NCBI GenBank assembly: GCA_907164885.2
Contig: OU015496.1
Coordinates: forward strand, 180,698,754-180,762,753
Reading direction: 5' to 3'
DNA: 64,000 nucleotides
Source of the DNA: Dolomedes plantarius
Taxonomy: Eukaryota; Arthropoda; Arachnida; Araneae; Dolomedidae
Made by a program: the position numbers and the translations under genes. Of the stretch, positions 1 to 13,164 are shown in pieces. Each line of letters starts with the position of its first letter. Within the stretch, counting starts at the first letter, position 1. The notes beneath the pieces are model-generated. The model was given only the letters and a program-made list of their open reading frames with translations. It was not told where the DNA came from and made no database searches.

Positions 1-30
1 GACAATTAATTTTATAAATACATTTTGGGC

Positions 31-285
31 TTGTGGCGGCCCAGTGGTACGGCGCGCTGGTTTTCGGTGCTGAGGGTGCTGGGATCGAATCCTGGCTTCG
101 CGCCACGAAAAATGACTCCGTTCGTTTCGTCCCTTCATAGGGGGTAATGCTGTCCCTCCCATATGGTGCCCCCACAATAAAATGGGCAGTAAAATTGCGG
201 CGTAGTATAGCACTGCCCTCTAGAAAGCATGTGATCTAGAGGGCAGTGAGTATAGGCAAATATTTTACGACAAGTGCCTCCGCAT
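31..285 (+). repeat. tRNA-derived SINE (family 1)
   Basis: A tRNA-like head carries an A-box-like stretch near 34-47 and a B-box-like stretch (GGATCGAATCC) near 82-92. The body that follows (gtaatgctg, then atggtgcccccacaataaa) recurs in the copy at 52262-52490, which is how the family was recognised. The 3' border is uncertain. It is not a functional tRNA: the head does not fold into a clean acceptor stem. Confidence 0.7.
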
Positions 286-321
286 TGGAAAAAAAAATAA
301 TAATAATTCCATTTTTCTACA

Positions 322-369
322 GTCCCTTTGATGATTCGTCTCCGACCGGAGACGAATCATCAAAGGGAC
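322..369. repeat. perfect 23-bp palindrome, 2-nt spacer
   Basis: The arms at 322-344 and 347-369 are exact reverse complements, separated only by AC. It would form a cruciform or hairpin. No coding region surrounds it, and no direct repeats that would mark it as an insertion were seen. Confidence 0.85.
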
Positions 370-867
370 GACGGCGAGGGGACCAATAAATCACTGATTT
401 TCCCCTACACACTTCGCTCTCAGTTTTGCGAATGTATGAAAGGAGCATAAGAGGGTTGATCAAAATGGAGTAGTTATCGCGCATGGAGGAATGCTTGATT
501 GTTTCTCATAGGTCGAGGAAAAATGCTTTCTGTTTCCGCGAGCAGTATTCCTTCTGAAGCAATACTGTTTGTTGCGATGATTTTTGTGATCTGATAAAGG
601 CTTAAGAGGTGATACTTACACTTTCATAAAATCAGAACAATGATGATTATAAAATTGTAAGTAATAAATTTACAATGAAATAATAAATTAATTGCTGTAA
701 ATCTGAAAATATTAAAAGGCTGCATTGAAAAATTATGATAAAACCTGATAGGATTGGAAATCCAGTAAAAAAATCGGCTATTAGTTTTCATTTTCTGGGC
801 GTAAAACATACTTTGAAGTTTTAGATTCAAACAACCGCATGTTTTTGAGAGGATATCATTGCTATAA

Positions 868-1087
868 GTCCCGTAATTTTGAACCGAGTCAAGTGACGAG
901 ACCGGAACACTTGACCCAGCACCTCCAAAGGTAATTTCGAGAACTTGGAGGACATTGCAGCCACGACAGATTTTACGTGCACCAGCCGCATTAGTGTACA
1001 CGGCAGTGGATTTGTCAGCGACGAGCATCGAACCAGTGACTTTCAGATCACTAGCCCGCTGCCCTTGCCAACTGGGCCACTGCGCCC
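868..1087 (-). repeat. tRNA-derived SINE (family 2), 5' part
   Basis: Read on the minus strand it begins with ggcgcagtggcccagttggc, an A-box, and has a B-box-like GGTTCGATGCTC. It aligns closely with the full copy at 41770-42117 over about 215 bp and ends near the shared word attacgggac, so the 3' portion is missing. The open reading frame crossing it on the minus strand is only the SINE read through. Confidence 0.75.
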
Positions 1088-1632
1088 AGAATAATAACAT
1101 TTAAAGGAGGTATATTGTTCTATAAAATATAATTTTGGAATCATTTAACTATAAAATTTAAGACCAAGTTTGGTAGTTTGCCCAAAGAAGTGTAACGCTC
1201 TTAAAACTCAGATTATAGTGAAGTATATGACATCTTTATCTAATTGCAGGCTTCTTGGGGAAAATCACTAATCATGTGTGTAAAGCAGGACTAATGGGGT
1301 GTTTTGGAAGAGTGTTACACTTCAAATGCACTTTTTTTTTCTTTTTTTTTCGGTAAAGAAAACTCAGGAAATTTTGTTGACTGAGCTGGCAAGATATGCC
1401 TCCTGCAAAAATCAATCAAAATTATTATGACACAGCGGATCTTAAAATTTAGAGGAAACAAAGTAACAAAGCAAGTCAAGTTCGTATTTACAGTATAAAC
1501 AAAGTAAGTCAAGTTCATATTTCTCAGGCACATGCTTACACACATATATGCATGCATTTAACTTCATTTATCTTCTAGCTCTGCAATTTCCATGGGCTTT
1601 TATACAGCAATTTCGTTTCCTCAAGGAACTGT

Positions 1633-1935
1633 TATTGACCCGAGGTAGCATAGTCGTAGCGTGTTGGACTCTGAACTGAGGGTGCTCGGTTGGAATCCCG
1701 ACGAACACCAATAGATTCCGTCTTGTCTAAGCCGGAAATGGGCACGTTAAGTCCGTAGACCGGAAAGTCTTTCCACGTTGTCAGTGGGTGGCGGAAGGTA
1801 CGAACCCCCAGATGTTGCCCCTTGATGTGCTCAACCAAAATTGAAGTGGCACGAAGGAAGCAATGTTGACTCTATGTATGGTGCTCCCAGATAAAAAGTA
1901 GTCAACAATTTCTGCGGTATACAGTGCAAATGTCT
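1633..1935 (+). repeat. tRNA-derived SINE (family 3)
   Basis: The tRNA-like head at about 1637-1705 has a B-box-like GGTTGGAATCC near 1688. The tail (caatgttgactc, tatggtgctccca, then agtagtcaac) resembles the family 1 tail, so the two families may share a 3' module. Borders are approximate. Confidence 0.6.
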
Positions 1936-3180
1936 GTATAAAAGCGTCCGTTTTAGAAAGAAGGAAAAAAATTAAAAGAAGAAAAAAGCAACTATGCGGC
2001 GACTCACCTCCAAATTAGAAAAATAAAATATTTAAAGAAAATAATTATTATTATTTTTTTTTCAAATTCTGCAATTAAAGGAGGGCACAAAGTAAAATCT
2101 TCCGTATTGACAGACATTTTCTTAATTCTCAAAATTGGCAAAGAAATTACGCTTAATATTCAATTATCCATGAGAGTAAATACAGCTCAAATGCACTCGA
2201 AAAACCGGAATTGGCGCCGTGCATTGTTCTTCACATAAAAAAAATTTAATGGGTTTTCCATTTAATGTTGCACTTCTAAAAACACTGCTCCGGCGCGACG
2301 TTTTAAGCTATTTGCTTACATTGTTATAAATGATGTTTGATCAAAATAAAAATATTATTTTAAATAAACTGGCAATTTTCAGTAAAAGTTCTGTTTTATT
2401 CCCCTATCTCTGAGACAAGACGAAATCTTTTTAAGCTGTGTTTTGTTTCTACCCATCTCTTTTTTTTTTTTTTGTTTTTTGTTACGCTCGGGTAATCCAC
2501 TCTTTAATAAATAGAGCTCAGAGTATATTAAAATCTGTTGGGTTCAAATGTAAATTTTTATTTCAGTAAAAAATAATTTTTCCGGGTAATAGAAAAATCT
2601 GAAATTAAAATATTTTGCTTCGAGTTCAGTCTGTATAAACATGTGACCTTGGATAAGTTACCATTTTTTTTTCGCACAGCCCGCCTTTACTCAGGCCATT
2701 AGAAAAAATAAGCAATCCTATCTACTCACGAAATCTCCACCTATTACTCTTATCTGTGTTTCTACAGAGGAATGCAGTCAATATAAACTTAATTCAACAT
2801 TTTATTGCTCTTATCCTGTGCAGGGAATAATGACTGCAGTAATAATGTACCGCTATAACAATAAGTATTGAATTTCAAAAGTAAACAGGGCAGGGTTATC
2901 TTCAGTGGATCTGAGGAACGGAGAAATGATTTACGCAACTATTACGGTTAGAATATGCTTTTCATAAACGTTTTAGTTTGTCTTTTCGGGAAAATTAATC
3001 GTGCCATAGATTAGCTCAAAGTTTACTCAAACTTTCATACTATCCCCGTGAATTGAAAACCTGCGGAAAACATAGTTTACAATGCCACATTAAGGATCTT
3101 GATTAAAGTAAATTATTTAACTTTTACACTGAATAGTCATTACCAGTCTATCTACGCATGGAAAAGATAATGAGCTTGAC
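1936..3180. other. no recognisable feature
   Basis: AT-rich sequence with short homopolymer runs, for example a T-run near 2460. I see no supported gene, terminal inverted repeat or tRNA-like head. Confidence 0.5.
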
Positions 3181-3249
3181 CAGTGGTTCCCAACGGGGGT
3201 AGTACAGCCCCCTGGTGGGTGCAGAGAAGATGCAGGAGGGGCACTACTG
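3181..3249. mobile_element. hAT-like mini-element or end fragment
   Basis: Begins cagtggttcccaac, a typical hAT transposon end, and closes with a loosely matching inverted end (gcactactg). Only about 70 bp remain. No clear 8-bp target duplication was found. Confidence 0.4.
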
Positions 3250-3427
3250 GTCCAAGATATAAACAAGTAATATATAAAAAAAAAATTTTAAGTCAATTCC
3301 TACTTAGGTCAACAAAGAAAAATTTGAGTGTGAACTAATAGTAGGAATTGAAAAAAAGGATTGCCTGCCAGAACCTTGCCTACTGTGCGAGATTAGGAGG
3401 GGGGGAAAAAGAGAGAAAAAGTTTGTC

Positions 3428-3505
3428 AGGTTGGGGATTCGATCTCGCAACCTACAGGACGGAAGAAGCCCGCGATACCGCAGTGCTACCGTTTACACAA
3501 TAGCA
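3428..3505 (-). repeat. tRNA-like SINE head fragment
   Basis: On the minus strand there is an A-box-like cggtagcactgcgg and, downstream, a B-box-like gagatcgaatcccc. It is probably the head of a degraded SINE. Not a complete tRNA cloverleaf. Confidence 0.45.
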
Positions 3506-3997
3506 AGAGGGAAATTACTATTCAAGAGCAAGAGACGCTCTAGGTCTAAAACTAAAATTGATTAATTAAATTTAATTAATGAATTAATATTTGAAAAAAC
3601 TGTATTAACATCAAGTGTCATCCACTACAAGTTTAAAAAAATGTATTTGAACTTGAGTGGATGAATAAAAAGTACTTTTATTAACGATTGAAAATTTGAA
3701 CAAGATATATATAGAGAGAGTGTGAACTAATAGTAGGAATTGAAAAAGGGACGCTCAAACTCCACTTCCAACAGCCTGGATTATAGGCTATACAGTCGAA
3801 CCCCGTTATAGCGAACCCGGTATATAACGAACTCAAGGATATAACGAACGAAAATTTTGGTCCGGCCGTTTTCCTATTGTATTTAATGCTAATGTGTCCT
3901 TTTATAGCGAACCTCCGAAATCTTAAGAATAGGCTCTAACGAACCTTTTTTTTCAGTCGACTACTGAATTTTTATTATTTTTTTTTAAACTTTTTAA

Positions 3998-4310
3998 GAA
4001 TGCTGAAGATACAACGAATGTTGAAGAAGCAAAGAATGTTGAGGAAGAAGATGATGAAGAAATACCTATCGCGATGTGAATAGAAAAGCACAAAATTTCA
4101 TCATTCTCAGATTGTGACATGCAATTGTCCGAAACATGTGATGATGAAGTCATTACATGTGAAAATTCGACTGAGGAAGATATTGTGGAAGAAATTGAAA
4201 TGAATCATTCTGAAATCGAAGATTCTGCATCTGATGCTGATGAAGAGAAGCACATAAAAGATGGAAGTCCCCAACATCTCAGATGCTACAGCAGAGATAC
4301 ATGGAATTAA
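3998..4310 (+). pseudogene. Tigger/pogo-like transposase C-terminal relic
   Basis: An acidic reading frame containing DDEVITCENSTEEDIVEEI resembles the acidic C-terminal tail of Tigger/pogo transposases, where a TEEDIV/TDEEIL-type motif recurs. One in-frame stop lies near 4078. No DDE catalytic core or DNA-binding domain is present. The assignment rests on this tail plus the enclosing inverted repeats. Confidence 0.5.
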
Positions 4311-4514
4311 TAAGTTTTTGTCTACACAAACAGTGGAAGAAGAGCGTTGGAGTCATTTGATCTATTGGACAAAGAAATTCATAAAATGTTTTTGAAATCG
4401 GCATCACGTCAATAGAAGATTACCGATTATTTCCGTATCAAAACAGTGAGCAACAATTAAGGGTAAAATGAATTTATTTCCATTTGTCTTCATTTTTAGT
4501 TAATTTAATTATTA

Positions 4515-5268
4515 CTAGCCGCTGTGCGACCAGCATGGTCACTTTCAGTTTTATATTTTCTTTTGCAAAACAACTCAACTGAATGTAACATATGTAAGGA
4601 ATGTTACCATTACCTGTCATCATAAATATACGTTGTTAAGGGGTATTCTCCCTGAGGCTGAACTTTCTAAAAGATCGCCTTTTCTAAAACATCGTGATTA
4701 AAAAATATGAATTTCCATTACTTCAGAACAGAGTTAAAGATAAGACTTTGAAACACAACACCAATGATTTTAAAAATTACTTCCCTCTCTTTATGTACTA
4801 TTTTCAAAATTAAGATATGTACACTTTATTATTACATCAAATAAGAAATTGTTGGGGAACAATTTTTTCATAATAAATTGTTGGGAAAATTTTTTTACTT
4901 ATAAAATGGAGTAAAAATCCAGCAAGTACTGAAAAAAATGTAGAAAATTAACTATTACTGGCTGTAGGTTGCTCTGCCGGCGACGGTAAAGCCTAACCTG
5001 GCGATCATTTTTGCTCTCTCTTTCACGCCTCTCTCTCAATGAATTATTTCTTCTTCGCTTTCTTTCTTGAGACTTCCCAATTTTCACTTGTTCGTGCAGC
5101 TCGCTTTCGAGCATTCCTGATTTCAATGCGTAAATCCATGTTGACACACGGTTACAAATTGCAGACGGCCGCTAATGTTTACATCTGGTAGTTGCAGCCG
5201 TTGCCATTCGGAGTGTAGAAATATTGTCGATTTTTTTTCCGCATACCTACACGTTTTATATATATAGA
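4515..5268 (-). mobile_element. non-autonomous Helitron, family B
   Basis: Read on the minus strand it starts TCTATATATATAAAACG and ends CTAG next to T, the usual A|TC...CTAG|T layout of Helitrons. It is similar along its length to 57212-58041. It carries no Rep/helicase coding sequence and sits inside the Tigger-like element, so it is younger than that element. Confidence 0.7.
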
Positions 5269-5832
5269 TTGTGTCAGTTTAATGTAATCGATTTTAGTCA
5301 ATTTAATTCATTAATGATCATTTTTAATAGATTTTATCATTTTTTAATACATCATTATTGAAAACACGTTGTTACTAATGAGTTATACATTTTGTGAACC
5401 ACCGGATATAGCGAACAAAACCTTTGGTCCCTTGAAGTTCGTTATAACGAGGTTCGTCTGTAGTACAAAAGTTTTAAATTGCATTTCCTTCATCCTGTTG
5501 AGTGGAACACGGGTTCAGTGTAGTCGCAAATCTGCTTACTAAAAACAGAAACAGACTACAAATAGCTAATTGCGATGGTTTAAAAATGCTACTGACAAAA
5601 ATAGTGCCGAACCTTAATTAACTGATAGCAGTGCACCAAGTTCCCCCTTCTCATTAGGATTAGTTTTAAAGTTTTTCGTAATTTTTATTTTAATATTTTC
5701 CTTCGTTATCTTCATTTTGTGTGTGCAATGCGAATGTTACTATAGTTGGTTTTAATAAATAATTTTATAATTTCAAGCTTCAAGGTTTTTCCTTTACGAC
5801 ATCTTTCTTTACTATGTTGACATAGGTAGAAA

Positions 5833-6567
5833 TCTATATATATATCAAACAGTTCCGTAACTGACTGACTAACAGATAACGCACATATCAAACCGCTGGA
5901 CCTAAAGGGCTGAAATTTTGCATGACGATTCTTCTGATAGTGTAGGGATGCAATAAGAAAGATGTTTGAAAAATTCTTCTTAGATTTTTTAAAATTAAAT
6001 TTTAAGCTCTTTTTGTAACTTTTTTTAAACTTTGCATTTAAAATAATAATTTTAGGGTTACAAACTTTATATCAAAAGAAAGATCATAAAAATTCCTTTA
6101 AGATGAAATCTTTTCGAAACTTTACCTCCATTTTCTGATTTTTGGTGAATTTTTAAAGATTAATTTTTAGAATTTAATTTAATTTAATAGATGCTAATCA
6201 CGTGGTTTCTTTTCTTTTTGTGACACTTTAAATTAATTTTGCGTCACGTGCATAACAACGAAATAAATTGACGGGAAAATATTAAAAGTACGGTAAAAGG
6301 TAAAATTTAACCACTATACAAATTGAGATGACATTTTTTAAAGAATGTAATTCAAATTAGTATGTTTTATGGATATTAAACATACAAATTAATTGCATAC
6401 ATTGACCGTTGTATTTAATTTGACTATTTTCTTCTACATTATTTGTCTATAAAAATATCCGTTATGATTTTTTTTATAAATATATATATTTTTTGGCATT
6501 AATTGCAGACATTGACTCTTGTATTTAATTTGAATGAACTCCGTAGAGAAGCATGGGTATTCAGCTA

Positions 6568-6568
<1 letters not shown>
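5833..6568 (+). mobile_element. non-autonomous Helitron, family A
   Basis: Starts TCTATATATATATC and ends with ttcagctag followed by TA. The 5' third (cgctggacctaaagggctg, then attcttctgatagtgtaggg) is shared with 8070-8765 and with the inverted copy at 59824-60596. No Rep/helicase frame remains. Confidence 0.7.

Positions 6569-6612
<44 letters not shown>
6569..6612. repeat. (TA)n microsatellite
   Basis: A TA dinucleotide tract directly abuts the Helitron 3' end. Open frames of tyrosine-isoleucine repeats here are artefacts of the tract. Confidence 0.9.
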
Positions 6613-6614
<2 letters not shown>

Positions 6615-8069
6615 AAAAAAGGAAGTAAATTTGTCACTGCATCTCTGTTTGTTAATTTAGGAAGAAAAATTTGCAGGGTGCACTGTGTAATTTTTTCTTT
6701 TGAAAAGGGGTCGGTAGGCCAAATAAGGTTATGAACCTTATTTGTGGGGGGAGCTAAACCAACCGCCACCCACTTTCCATAGTTTATGTGATCAAATTCC
6801 ATCTAATTTCAATGCCCACAGAAATGTAGTTTATTTTCACATAATTTAATTAAATATTTCTCTCAATTTGTGATATTCATAGTTCTTAAAAAGGAGCTAA
6901 TTTTTCCTCATTTACTTCCTTGTATTGTATTCGTCAACGATTGCTTTTCGTGACATTTTTGGCTGATCTGACACTTGAACATTTTCCTTTTCTTTGACCC
7001 CCTTTGTTTAGAGCCCCATAGAGCCACTTAAACAATTTAACAATGTTTACCTGAAAATTAAGTTATTTCGTTGAGCACAAAAGATTTTTCTACGGGCCAA
7101 CAGATGGCAACAGTTAAATTTGAAATGAACCCAACTTTCGATTAAACTAAGATGAGATCATGATGAAATACTGTTAGAATATATGTTGCCTGATTTCTTT
7201 GAAATGTGTTGTAGTCTGATTATGTTCATTTCTATATTAATCTTACAAATTTGGTGCTTTTGACCTTTCTTTAATTTTCGTTATTTATACTTTTAATTGG
7301 CCGTCTATAAGACATTTATTTAGCCATTTTAACTGGAATGAACTGCAAACAAATAGGAATAGAATTTTATAACTATAAACACGTAACTGACGCACTTTAT
7401 AGACTATGTAAAATATTTAAATTAAAGTTTATTCCCTGTGGATCAATTCCCGGCGAAACTGTTTCACTCCTGTTGCGTACATATAAACTCATTTCTGCTT
7501 TGTTTACACGAATGTTTTTTTTCCTAGTTTATTCTCCAACTTTGTTAGGGGAAAAAAAGGAAGTTTTGTCTATCTGCTTTGATCTAATGCATTTTTTCTT
7601 TTTTTTTTAAATTTCCTGACTACTTTTTTGAAAGAAAATTGAGGATTTCGAATATCATTTCTTCACTTAAAAATTTTCTCCGGATTTGCATTTACATGCA
7701 GAAAGCTTTGATACCCTATATCATATTTAAATTTTCGATTTTTGTGTTCCTTCATGCCAGTTTGTGTCCCTTCCAAGTTTGTGTTTCTCATCAACAACAG
7801 TACTTTTTCGTATTAATCCCTAACGCCTTACCGTAATGTTGGTTTTTATCGGAACGTGGATAAGGAAAATGGCTATCTCTTAGGATTCCAAAATTCGAAT
7901 TTCGATATGAAAAAAAAAAAAGAAAATAATAATAAAGGAAGGATGTACGAAAGCTTTCTTTTTTTAAAATATATAATCTTGATATGCCTGGTATTTTACT
8001 GTACGGTAATATTATTTTCTCGATAAGGGAAAAACAAAAGTATAAATGGTAAAGTATTAAAATGTAAAA
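6613..8069. other. no recognisable feature
   Basis: AT-rich sequence. Short open frames exist on both strands, but none shows a recognisable domain or exon-like signals. Confidence 0.5.
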
Positions 8070-8765
8070 TCTATATATATAAAACAGTTCCGTAACTGAC
8101 TCATTCATTCACTGACTGACTGGCTGACTGACATACAACGCACAGACCAAACCGCTGGACCTAAAGGGCTGAAATTTTGCATGGCGATTCTTCTAATAGT
8201 GTAGGGGTGCACTTAGAAAGATTTTTGAAAAATTCTTCTTAGATTTTTTTAAAATTAAATTTTTAAGCTGTTTTTAAACTTTTTTTACGTTTGCATTTAA
8301 AATAATACATTGGGGGTTATAAAATTTATATCACGAGAAAGATCATAAAAATTCCTTCAAAATGAAATTTTTTTCGAATTTTTACCTCCATTTCCTGATT
8401 TTTGGTGAATTTTTAAAGGTTAATTTTTAGAATTTAATTTATTAAATGCCGATCACGTGATTTCTTTTTCTGGTAATTTCAATAAATTTATCGTCACGTG
8501 CGTAACAACTAAATAGACAAAAAAAATATTTTTTTCTCTTTCTAATGCAGCAGACGATTGGATATTATAAAAAAAAAATGCATATCCCTTACGATTTTTT
8601 TATAAATATATATATATAGATAGATATATATTTTCCATCAATTGTATACATTGATCATCGCATTTATTATAAATATATATATTTATTTTTTGGCATAAAT
8701 TGCATACGTTGACCGTTGTATTTAATTTGAATGTACTCCGTAGCGAAGCGCGGGTTTTCAGCTAG
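8070..8765 (+). mobile_element. non-autonomous Helitron, family A
   Basis: Begins TCTATATATATAAAACAG and ends cgggttttcagctag before TA, so both Helitron ends are present. Compared with the 5833 copy it has the same internal order and many small indels. No protein-coding capacity. Confidence 0.75.
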
Positions 8766-9473
8766 TATTTTCATAAATTTCTGCGTGTGTGATAATTACC
8801 GGAAGAATAGCTCCGTACAACTTATTGGAGATGCAGTCGGGAATGATTGATGAGAAAAACTCATGGAGCCAGAGAACAGATACACAAATTACACAGTCGT
8901 TATCCATTGAACTAACTTTATTAATAGGGAAGCATTACGAAGGCATTAGATGTAGTGGCCACCGGACTTTACGGGGCGCGGAAAAGAAGATACGCTATTA
9001 CATGGTATCAATTCAGAGTTAGGAGAGAAGAGAGAAAATCTTCCTTTCAAGCAATTATAAAATGATTGTTTGCTGATCTTGCCACGGGGATAAGAATTAT
9101 TTCATTGGACAGATTTAGTCGCGTGGTGTCCAATGTCGTAGTTTTCCTAGGGATTAATTGATAGTCACGCGCTCGCTCTGCGTTTTATTGTAAGGAGGAA
9201 TTTGAAAACAGGCTTTATTTGTTATATACAAATTTAATGAGACCTTCGAGATCGGACCAGATATGGTAGTTATTGAATTTAGATATTTCAAGTGCCTGCG
9301 TAAGGATCGGCACATGCATTAAGGACAAATAAAAATTATCAATTACATTATTTCTAGGTTGGAACTTGGAAGAGGGGTTGTTCTTTATAAGAAAGGAGAA
9401 AAAGAGAATTTGGAGTATGGTTTAACAGAAATTTAGGAGAACGCGTTTTTCCGTTACACACGCATACATATAC

Positions 9474-9480
<7 letters not shown>
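8766..9480. other. no recognisable feature
   Basis: Mixed-composition sequence without a supported gene. A short open frame at 8789-9022 has no recognisable domain. Confidence 0.45.

Positions 9481-9549
<69 letters not shown>
9481..9549. repeat. (TA)n microsatellite
   Basis: A pure TA tract, preceded by imperfect (CATA) repeats from about 9461. Confidence 0.9.
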
Positions 9550-9554
<5 letters not shown>

Positions 9555-12527
9555 AAAAACAGTACCACATAGCGAAATTTTTTTCGGACAAATGAATATT
9601 TAAAATTTTTTTTGTCGCATTTTAAACTCGCTGATATGGTTTTGCGTGTAGAGGAATTCTCACGATCACAAGGTCAATAAAAAATTTTACATTTTTGTAC
9701 AACTAAACTTTTTTAAATAAGAAATCGACCATTTAAGAGTGTGTAAGGAATGCGGAAGATATCAATCAATCTTTGCGATTTTTCGCGTTAAAATTTCCAG
9801 CAATTCCATTGTTATCATTCAAGTTCTTTCAAGTTCATTTCAAGGAAACTGACCCCAAAAAATGCAATTTCTTTTTTTCTGATTCTTTTTGTTTCTCAGG
9901 CATTTTTATGAAATATACGCATTTCAATACATTAAAATTTCGTTCGTAGGACTTGGAGTTTAACTAATTTTGTTCTGCAAGCAATAAACTCATTTTTAAT
10001 TTTTTTTCAAACTTTCGACATGAATTCGTCTGAAAGTTTGATATTGCATCATGTTTTAAATAAGGTTTTTTTTTACATTTTTTCTGTTTTTATTTTTCTA
10101 TTTCATTTGTTCCCTATTTAGACGATGAAGTTAATTTAATTTTAGTGAATTTCCTCATAACGAAGGTTTTAAATGGAGCATGGCACTTCGTTAAATAGAA
10201 AATCCATTGTTACTTTATATAATAAAGCATCTTAAAATAAAACGAATAGAGATATAAAAAGAAGTTAAAAATACTTTATTAAAAATTAACTATTGAATTT
10301 TAAAAATATTTTTCCTGATTTTAGAACACTTTGAAACATTTTTCTGTTATTATCTTTTTTTATTAAGTTTGTAAAACGAGCATTCTTCGTTAACAGGAAA
10401 TCGCCGTTTACATTAATGTTTGGGAAAGGCTTGTAAATCACAAATGAAAAGGAAAAAAAAATTAATAAACTCCGTACTTGTTTGTGGAACACTCTAAAAG
10501 TATGCTGTTTATCCAATATACACATTTGTATATTCAATCATAGGTAAAACAGCATATTTTAATTTAAAATCTACGTAAATGTGAGCCTACTGCACACATT
10601 CTCTTATGATGAGAAAATTCAATAACATTACGAACCTAGAGTGTCGCCAAAAAAAGCGATGTTACGACATATCCAACAAAATCTCGCCATAACCGTTACT
10701 TGTGCCCGCGGCGAAACCACCTGTTGATAAAACCGTAGAGAATACGTATTACTCTTTTGCATTTAACTTTGATAAGCCAGTCAGTCGGTTCCAGATCTAA
10801 ATAAAAGCATAGAATAAATTAACATACGTGGTTAACCAATGAATTCTCGTAGGAGGACTTTGGACTGTATTAACATTCAGATGTTAAACTTCAAGAATGG
10901 CCTTCGGCAGTGTTTCAAGAAGTAGTCGCGCGATTTGTCATGAATAATTCCTTCAATACTATTTGGAACTGTTTGCAATTTTTAAGCTAATTAAAAGTAA
11001 ACTATGAATTTTTATGAAGCTAGGAACTATCTAACCAAATTTGTTGCAATCATACATACCGCACTTAGTTTTTGAAATCGAGTTAGCTGTTTTATATTAT
11101 GAAACGTTCGCTTATGAAACTTTTGCTGCTTTAAACTGTGGAATGTTTTTCTTTTCATGTACGATTTTAGAAAATGTTTAATAAAATTATATTAATAATC
11201 GTATTATAAAATGTTTCAAATATTCAGCTTTGTTTTAAGGTTTGATATAATTTTATTATTTTTATCAATTATAACTTAAGGTAATCTGCTTCAGTAATTT
11301 AAAGCAGGAAAGAATACGCGAAAAGAATCTTTAGCATAATTTAAAAAATTTTGGTAATTTGATAGGTATTATCAAAAATATTTTGCAGCTGTAATTTAAC
11401 AAATTATGTGAAGAAGAGAATCTGTAATGCAATTTAAAAAAAAATTAGAACAATTTATTTATTCTAGGCATAAATTTTTAGTAAATTGTTTTTATAGTAA
11501 ATAGGAATATACTGGAATAAAGCTGGTAAAAATTACTAAAAAAATTCAGTGTTTATTATTAAAATCTCCAAACAAACGAAACTGCTTGAAAATTCCTGAT
11601 TTAACCCATTTTTTTTTCTGGGTATGCAGTTCTTATTGGGAAAGGTATCCGACAAATGAATAGTATATAAAATCCGATATTTCAATCACCTAAATTTTTC
11701 ATATCATCTAGGTACAATACTTAGAAGTCCTATTATTTATTTATTATTTAATTATTTAATATATTTTTATACTGAAGCACTGTGATGGAAACAAGCATGA
11801 AATATGACACCAAAATCTTTCTTGGTTATAAAGAAGTTTGTATCCTATAACGGTCTTCTTTGATTTGTTTCCTTAGCAATTCTGTTCCGTTGACACAAAT
11901 TTTATTGTGTCGCAATTTAACTTTGTCTAGAAAAATAGGAAATTATGTTTCCAGACAACCTGTTTAAATTTTATGCTGTTAAATGAATTGATCTTGTGGC
12001 TTACTTTTTGAAAAAAAAAAAAAAAAATTGGAATTCTTCCCCACTTTTGTTCCATTACTTTTAACAAAATTATTTCTCAAATATGCTTACATAAAGGGAA
12101 AGATTTTAGAAAATATTTTACACATAAATTTGTGTCTACTTTAATTCATTAACTATAATTAAAATAAATTTTTGATATAATTTTTAACCCAACCCATTAT
12201 AAACACATCGAAGTTAATACAAATAATTACTCCTTTTCAAAGGATTAAATTTTAAATATAAAAATGTAACAAATACCTTTAAATTCTTTTTGAAAATCGA
12301 AACAAAAAATCTTACTTCTTTGAAATAAAAAGAAAATTAAATATTATATAAATAGCATTTTTTCTGTTTTTTTTTTCTCTTCTAAATACGTGTTCGCGGA
12401 TGGTTCTAATAAACGCCGATCGCTGTAAGTGGCTGTATTGGAGTATATTTTGAAGAACGATTGATTATTTTAACCTTTAAATGACCTTAAATCATAATTT
12501 TCTTTAGTATGGAACTGTCGAGCCTAA
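9550..12527. other. AT-rich stretch, no supported gene
   Basis: Nearly 3 kb of AT-rich sequence. I found no exon with plausible splice sites, no transposase or reverse-transcriptase motif, and no terminal inverted repeats. Confidence 0.5.
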
Positions 12528-13164
12528 GGCTGCTGTGTACTACCCCTATTGGATTCGTTCACCTCAGTGTTAGGCCGTCTGTACACGGGGCAACTCAAAA
12601 GAAACTGATAACTGAACGCGCAACTGATAACTGAACGGCGCAACTGGTTACAAACCCGTCCGGGTTTGTAACCAGTTGCGCCGTGTGCGTGGCTCCATTC
12701 AATTACATAGGTTACGACTCAACACGGACTGGTTTGTGATTCGAGTCAGTTATCAGTTTCTTTTGAGTTGCTCCGTGTGCAGACGGCCTTAACATACGGA
12801 GAAAATTTATCCAAGGATTGACAACTTGGATTGAAATATTTTTTTTTTTTTTTTTTTAATTGCACTCCGTAATAGAAAAAGAAATTTTACACCTTGGGAC
12901 ATTTTTTTAAATGCAGATAATATTCTAAAATTTAAATTATTCAGGGGAAAAAATCTTGTATAGAGTGTTTTAAACGCTCATCAATTCCTTTGGTGGACGA
13001 AATTTATAAAATAAATCCTCTTGCAAGGTGCAGAAAAGTTCAAGCTATCTGAAAATACCCTTTTTATTGCATTATCAACATTTACGTAGCTGTAAATAGT
13101 AGACACATTTTCTCCATAGGTTAAGAGTGAGGTGAGCGAATCCAATAAGGTACACAACAGACTT
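12528..13164. mobile_element. MITE-like inverted-repeat element (family M)
   Basis: The left end ggctgctgtgtacta...ggattcg and the right end ...cgaatccaataaggtacaca are inverted relatives. The same arms bound 27315-27744. A Harbinger-type MITE (12573-12788) has inserted next to the left arm. Termini are approximate because the outermost bases have diverged. Confidence 0.6.
12573..12788. mobile_element. Harbinger-type MITE, palindromic
   Basis: It is flanked by the duplicated trinucleotide TTA (12570-12572 and 12789-12791) and bounded by ggccgtctgtacac / gtgtgcagacggcc. The whole unit folds back. At its centre, arms 12637-12658 and 12661-12682 form a perfect 22-bp palindrome with a 2-nt spacer. 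A 3-bp TWA target duplication with ends starting GG is characteristic of PIF/Harbinger elements. Confidence 0.75.

Larger units (their letters stand above)
3793..5460 (+). mobile_element. Tigger/pogo-like DNA transposon remnant
   Basis: Terminal inverted repeats start cagtcgaaccccgttatagc and end with the inverted form (gttcgttataacgaggttcg then tctg). TA flanks both sides, as expected of Tc1/mariner superfamily insertions. It holds a broken transposase C-terminus (3998-4310) and was later entered by a minus-strand Helitron (4515-5268). Apart from the Helitron about 910 bp remain, so most of the transposase is gone. Confidence 0.75.
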
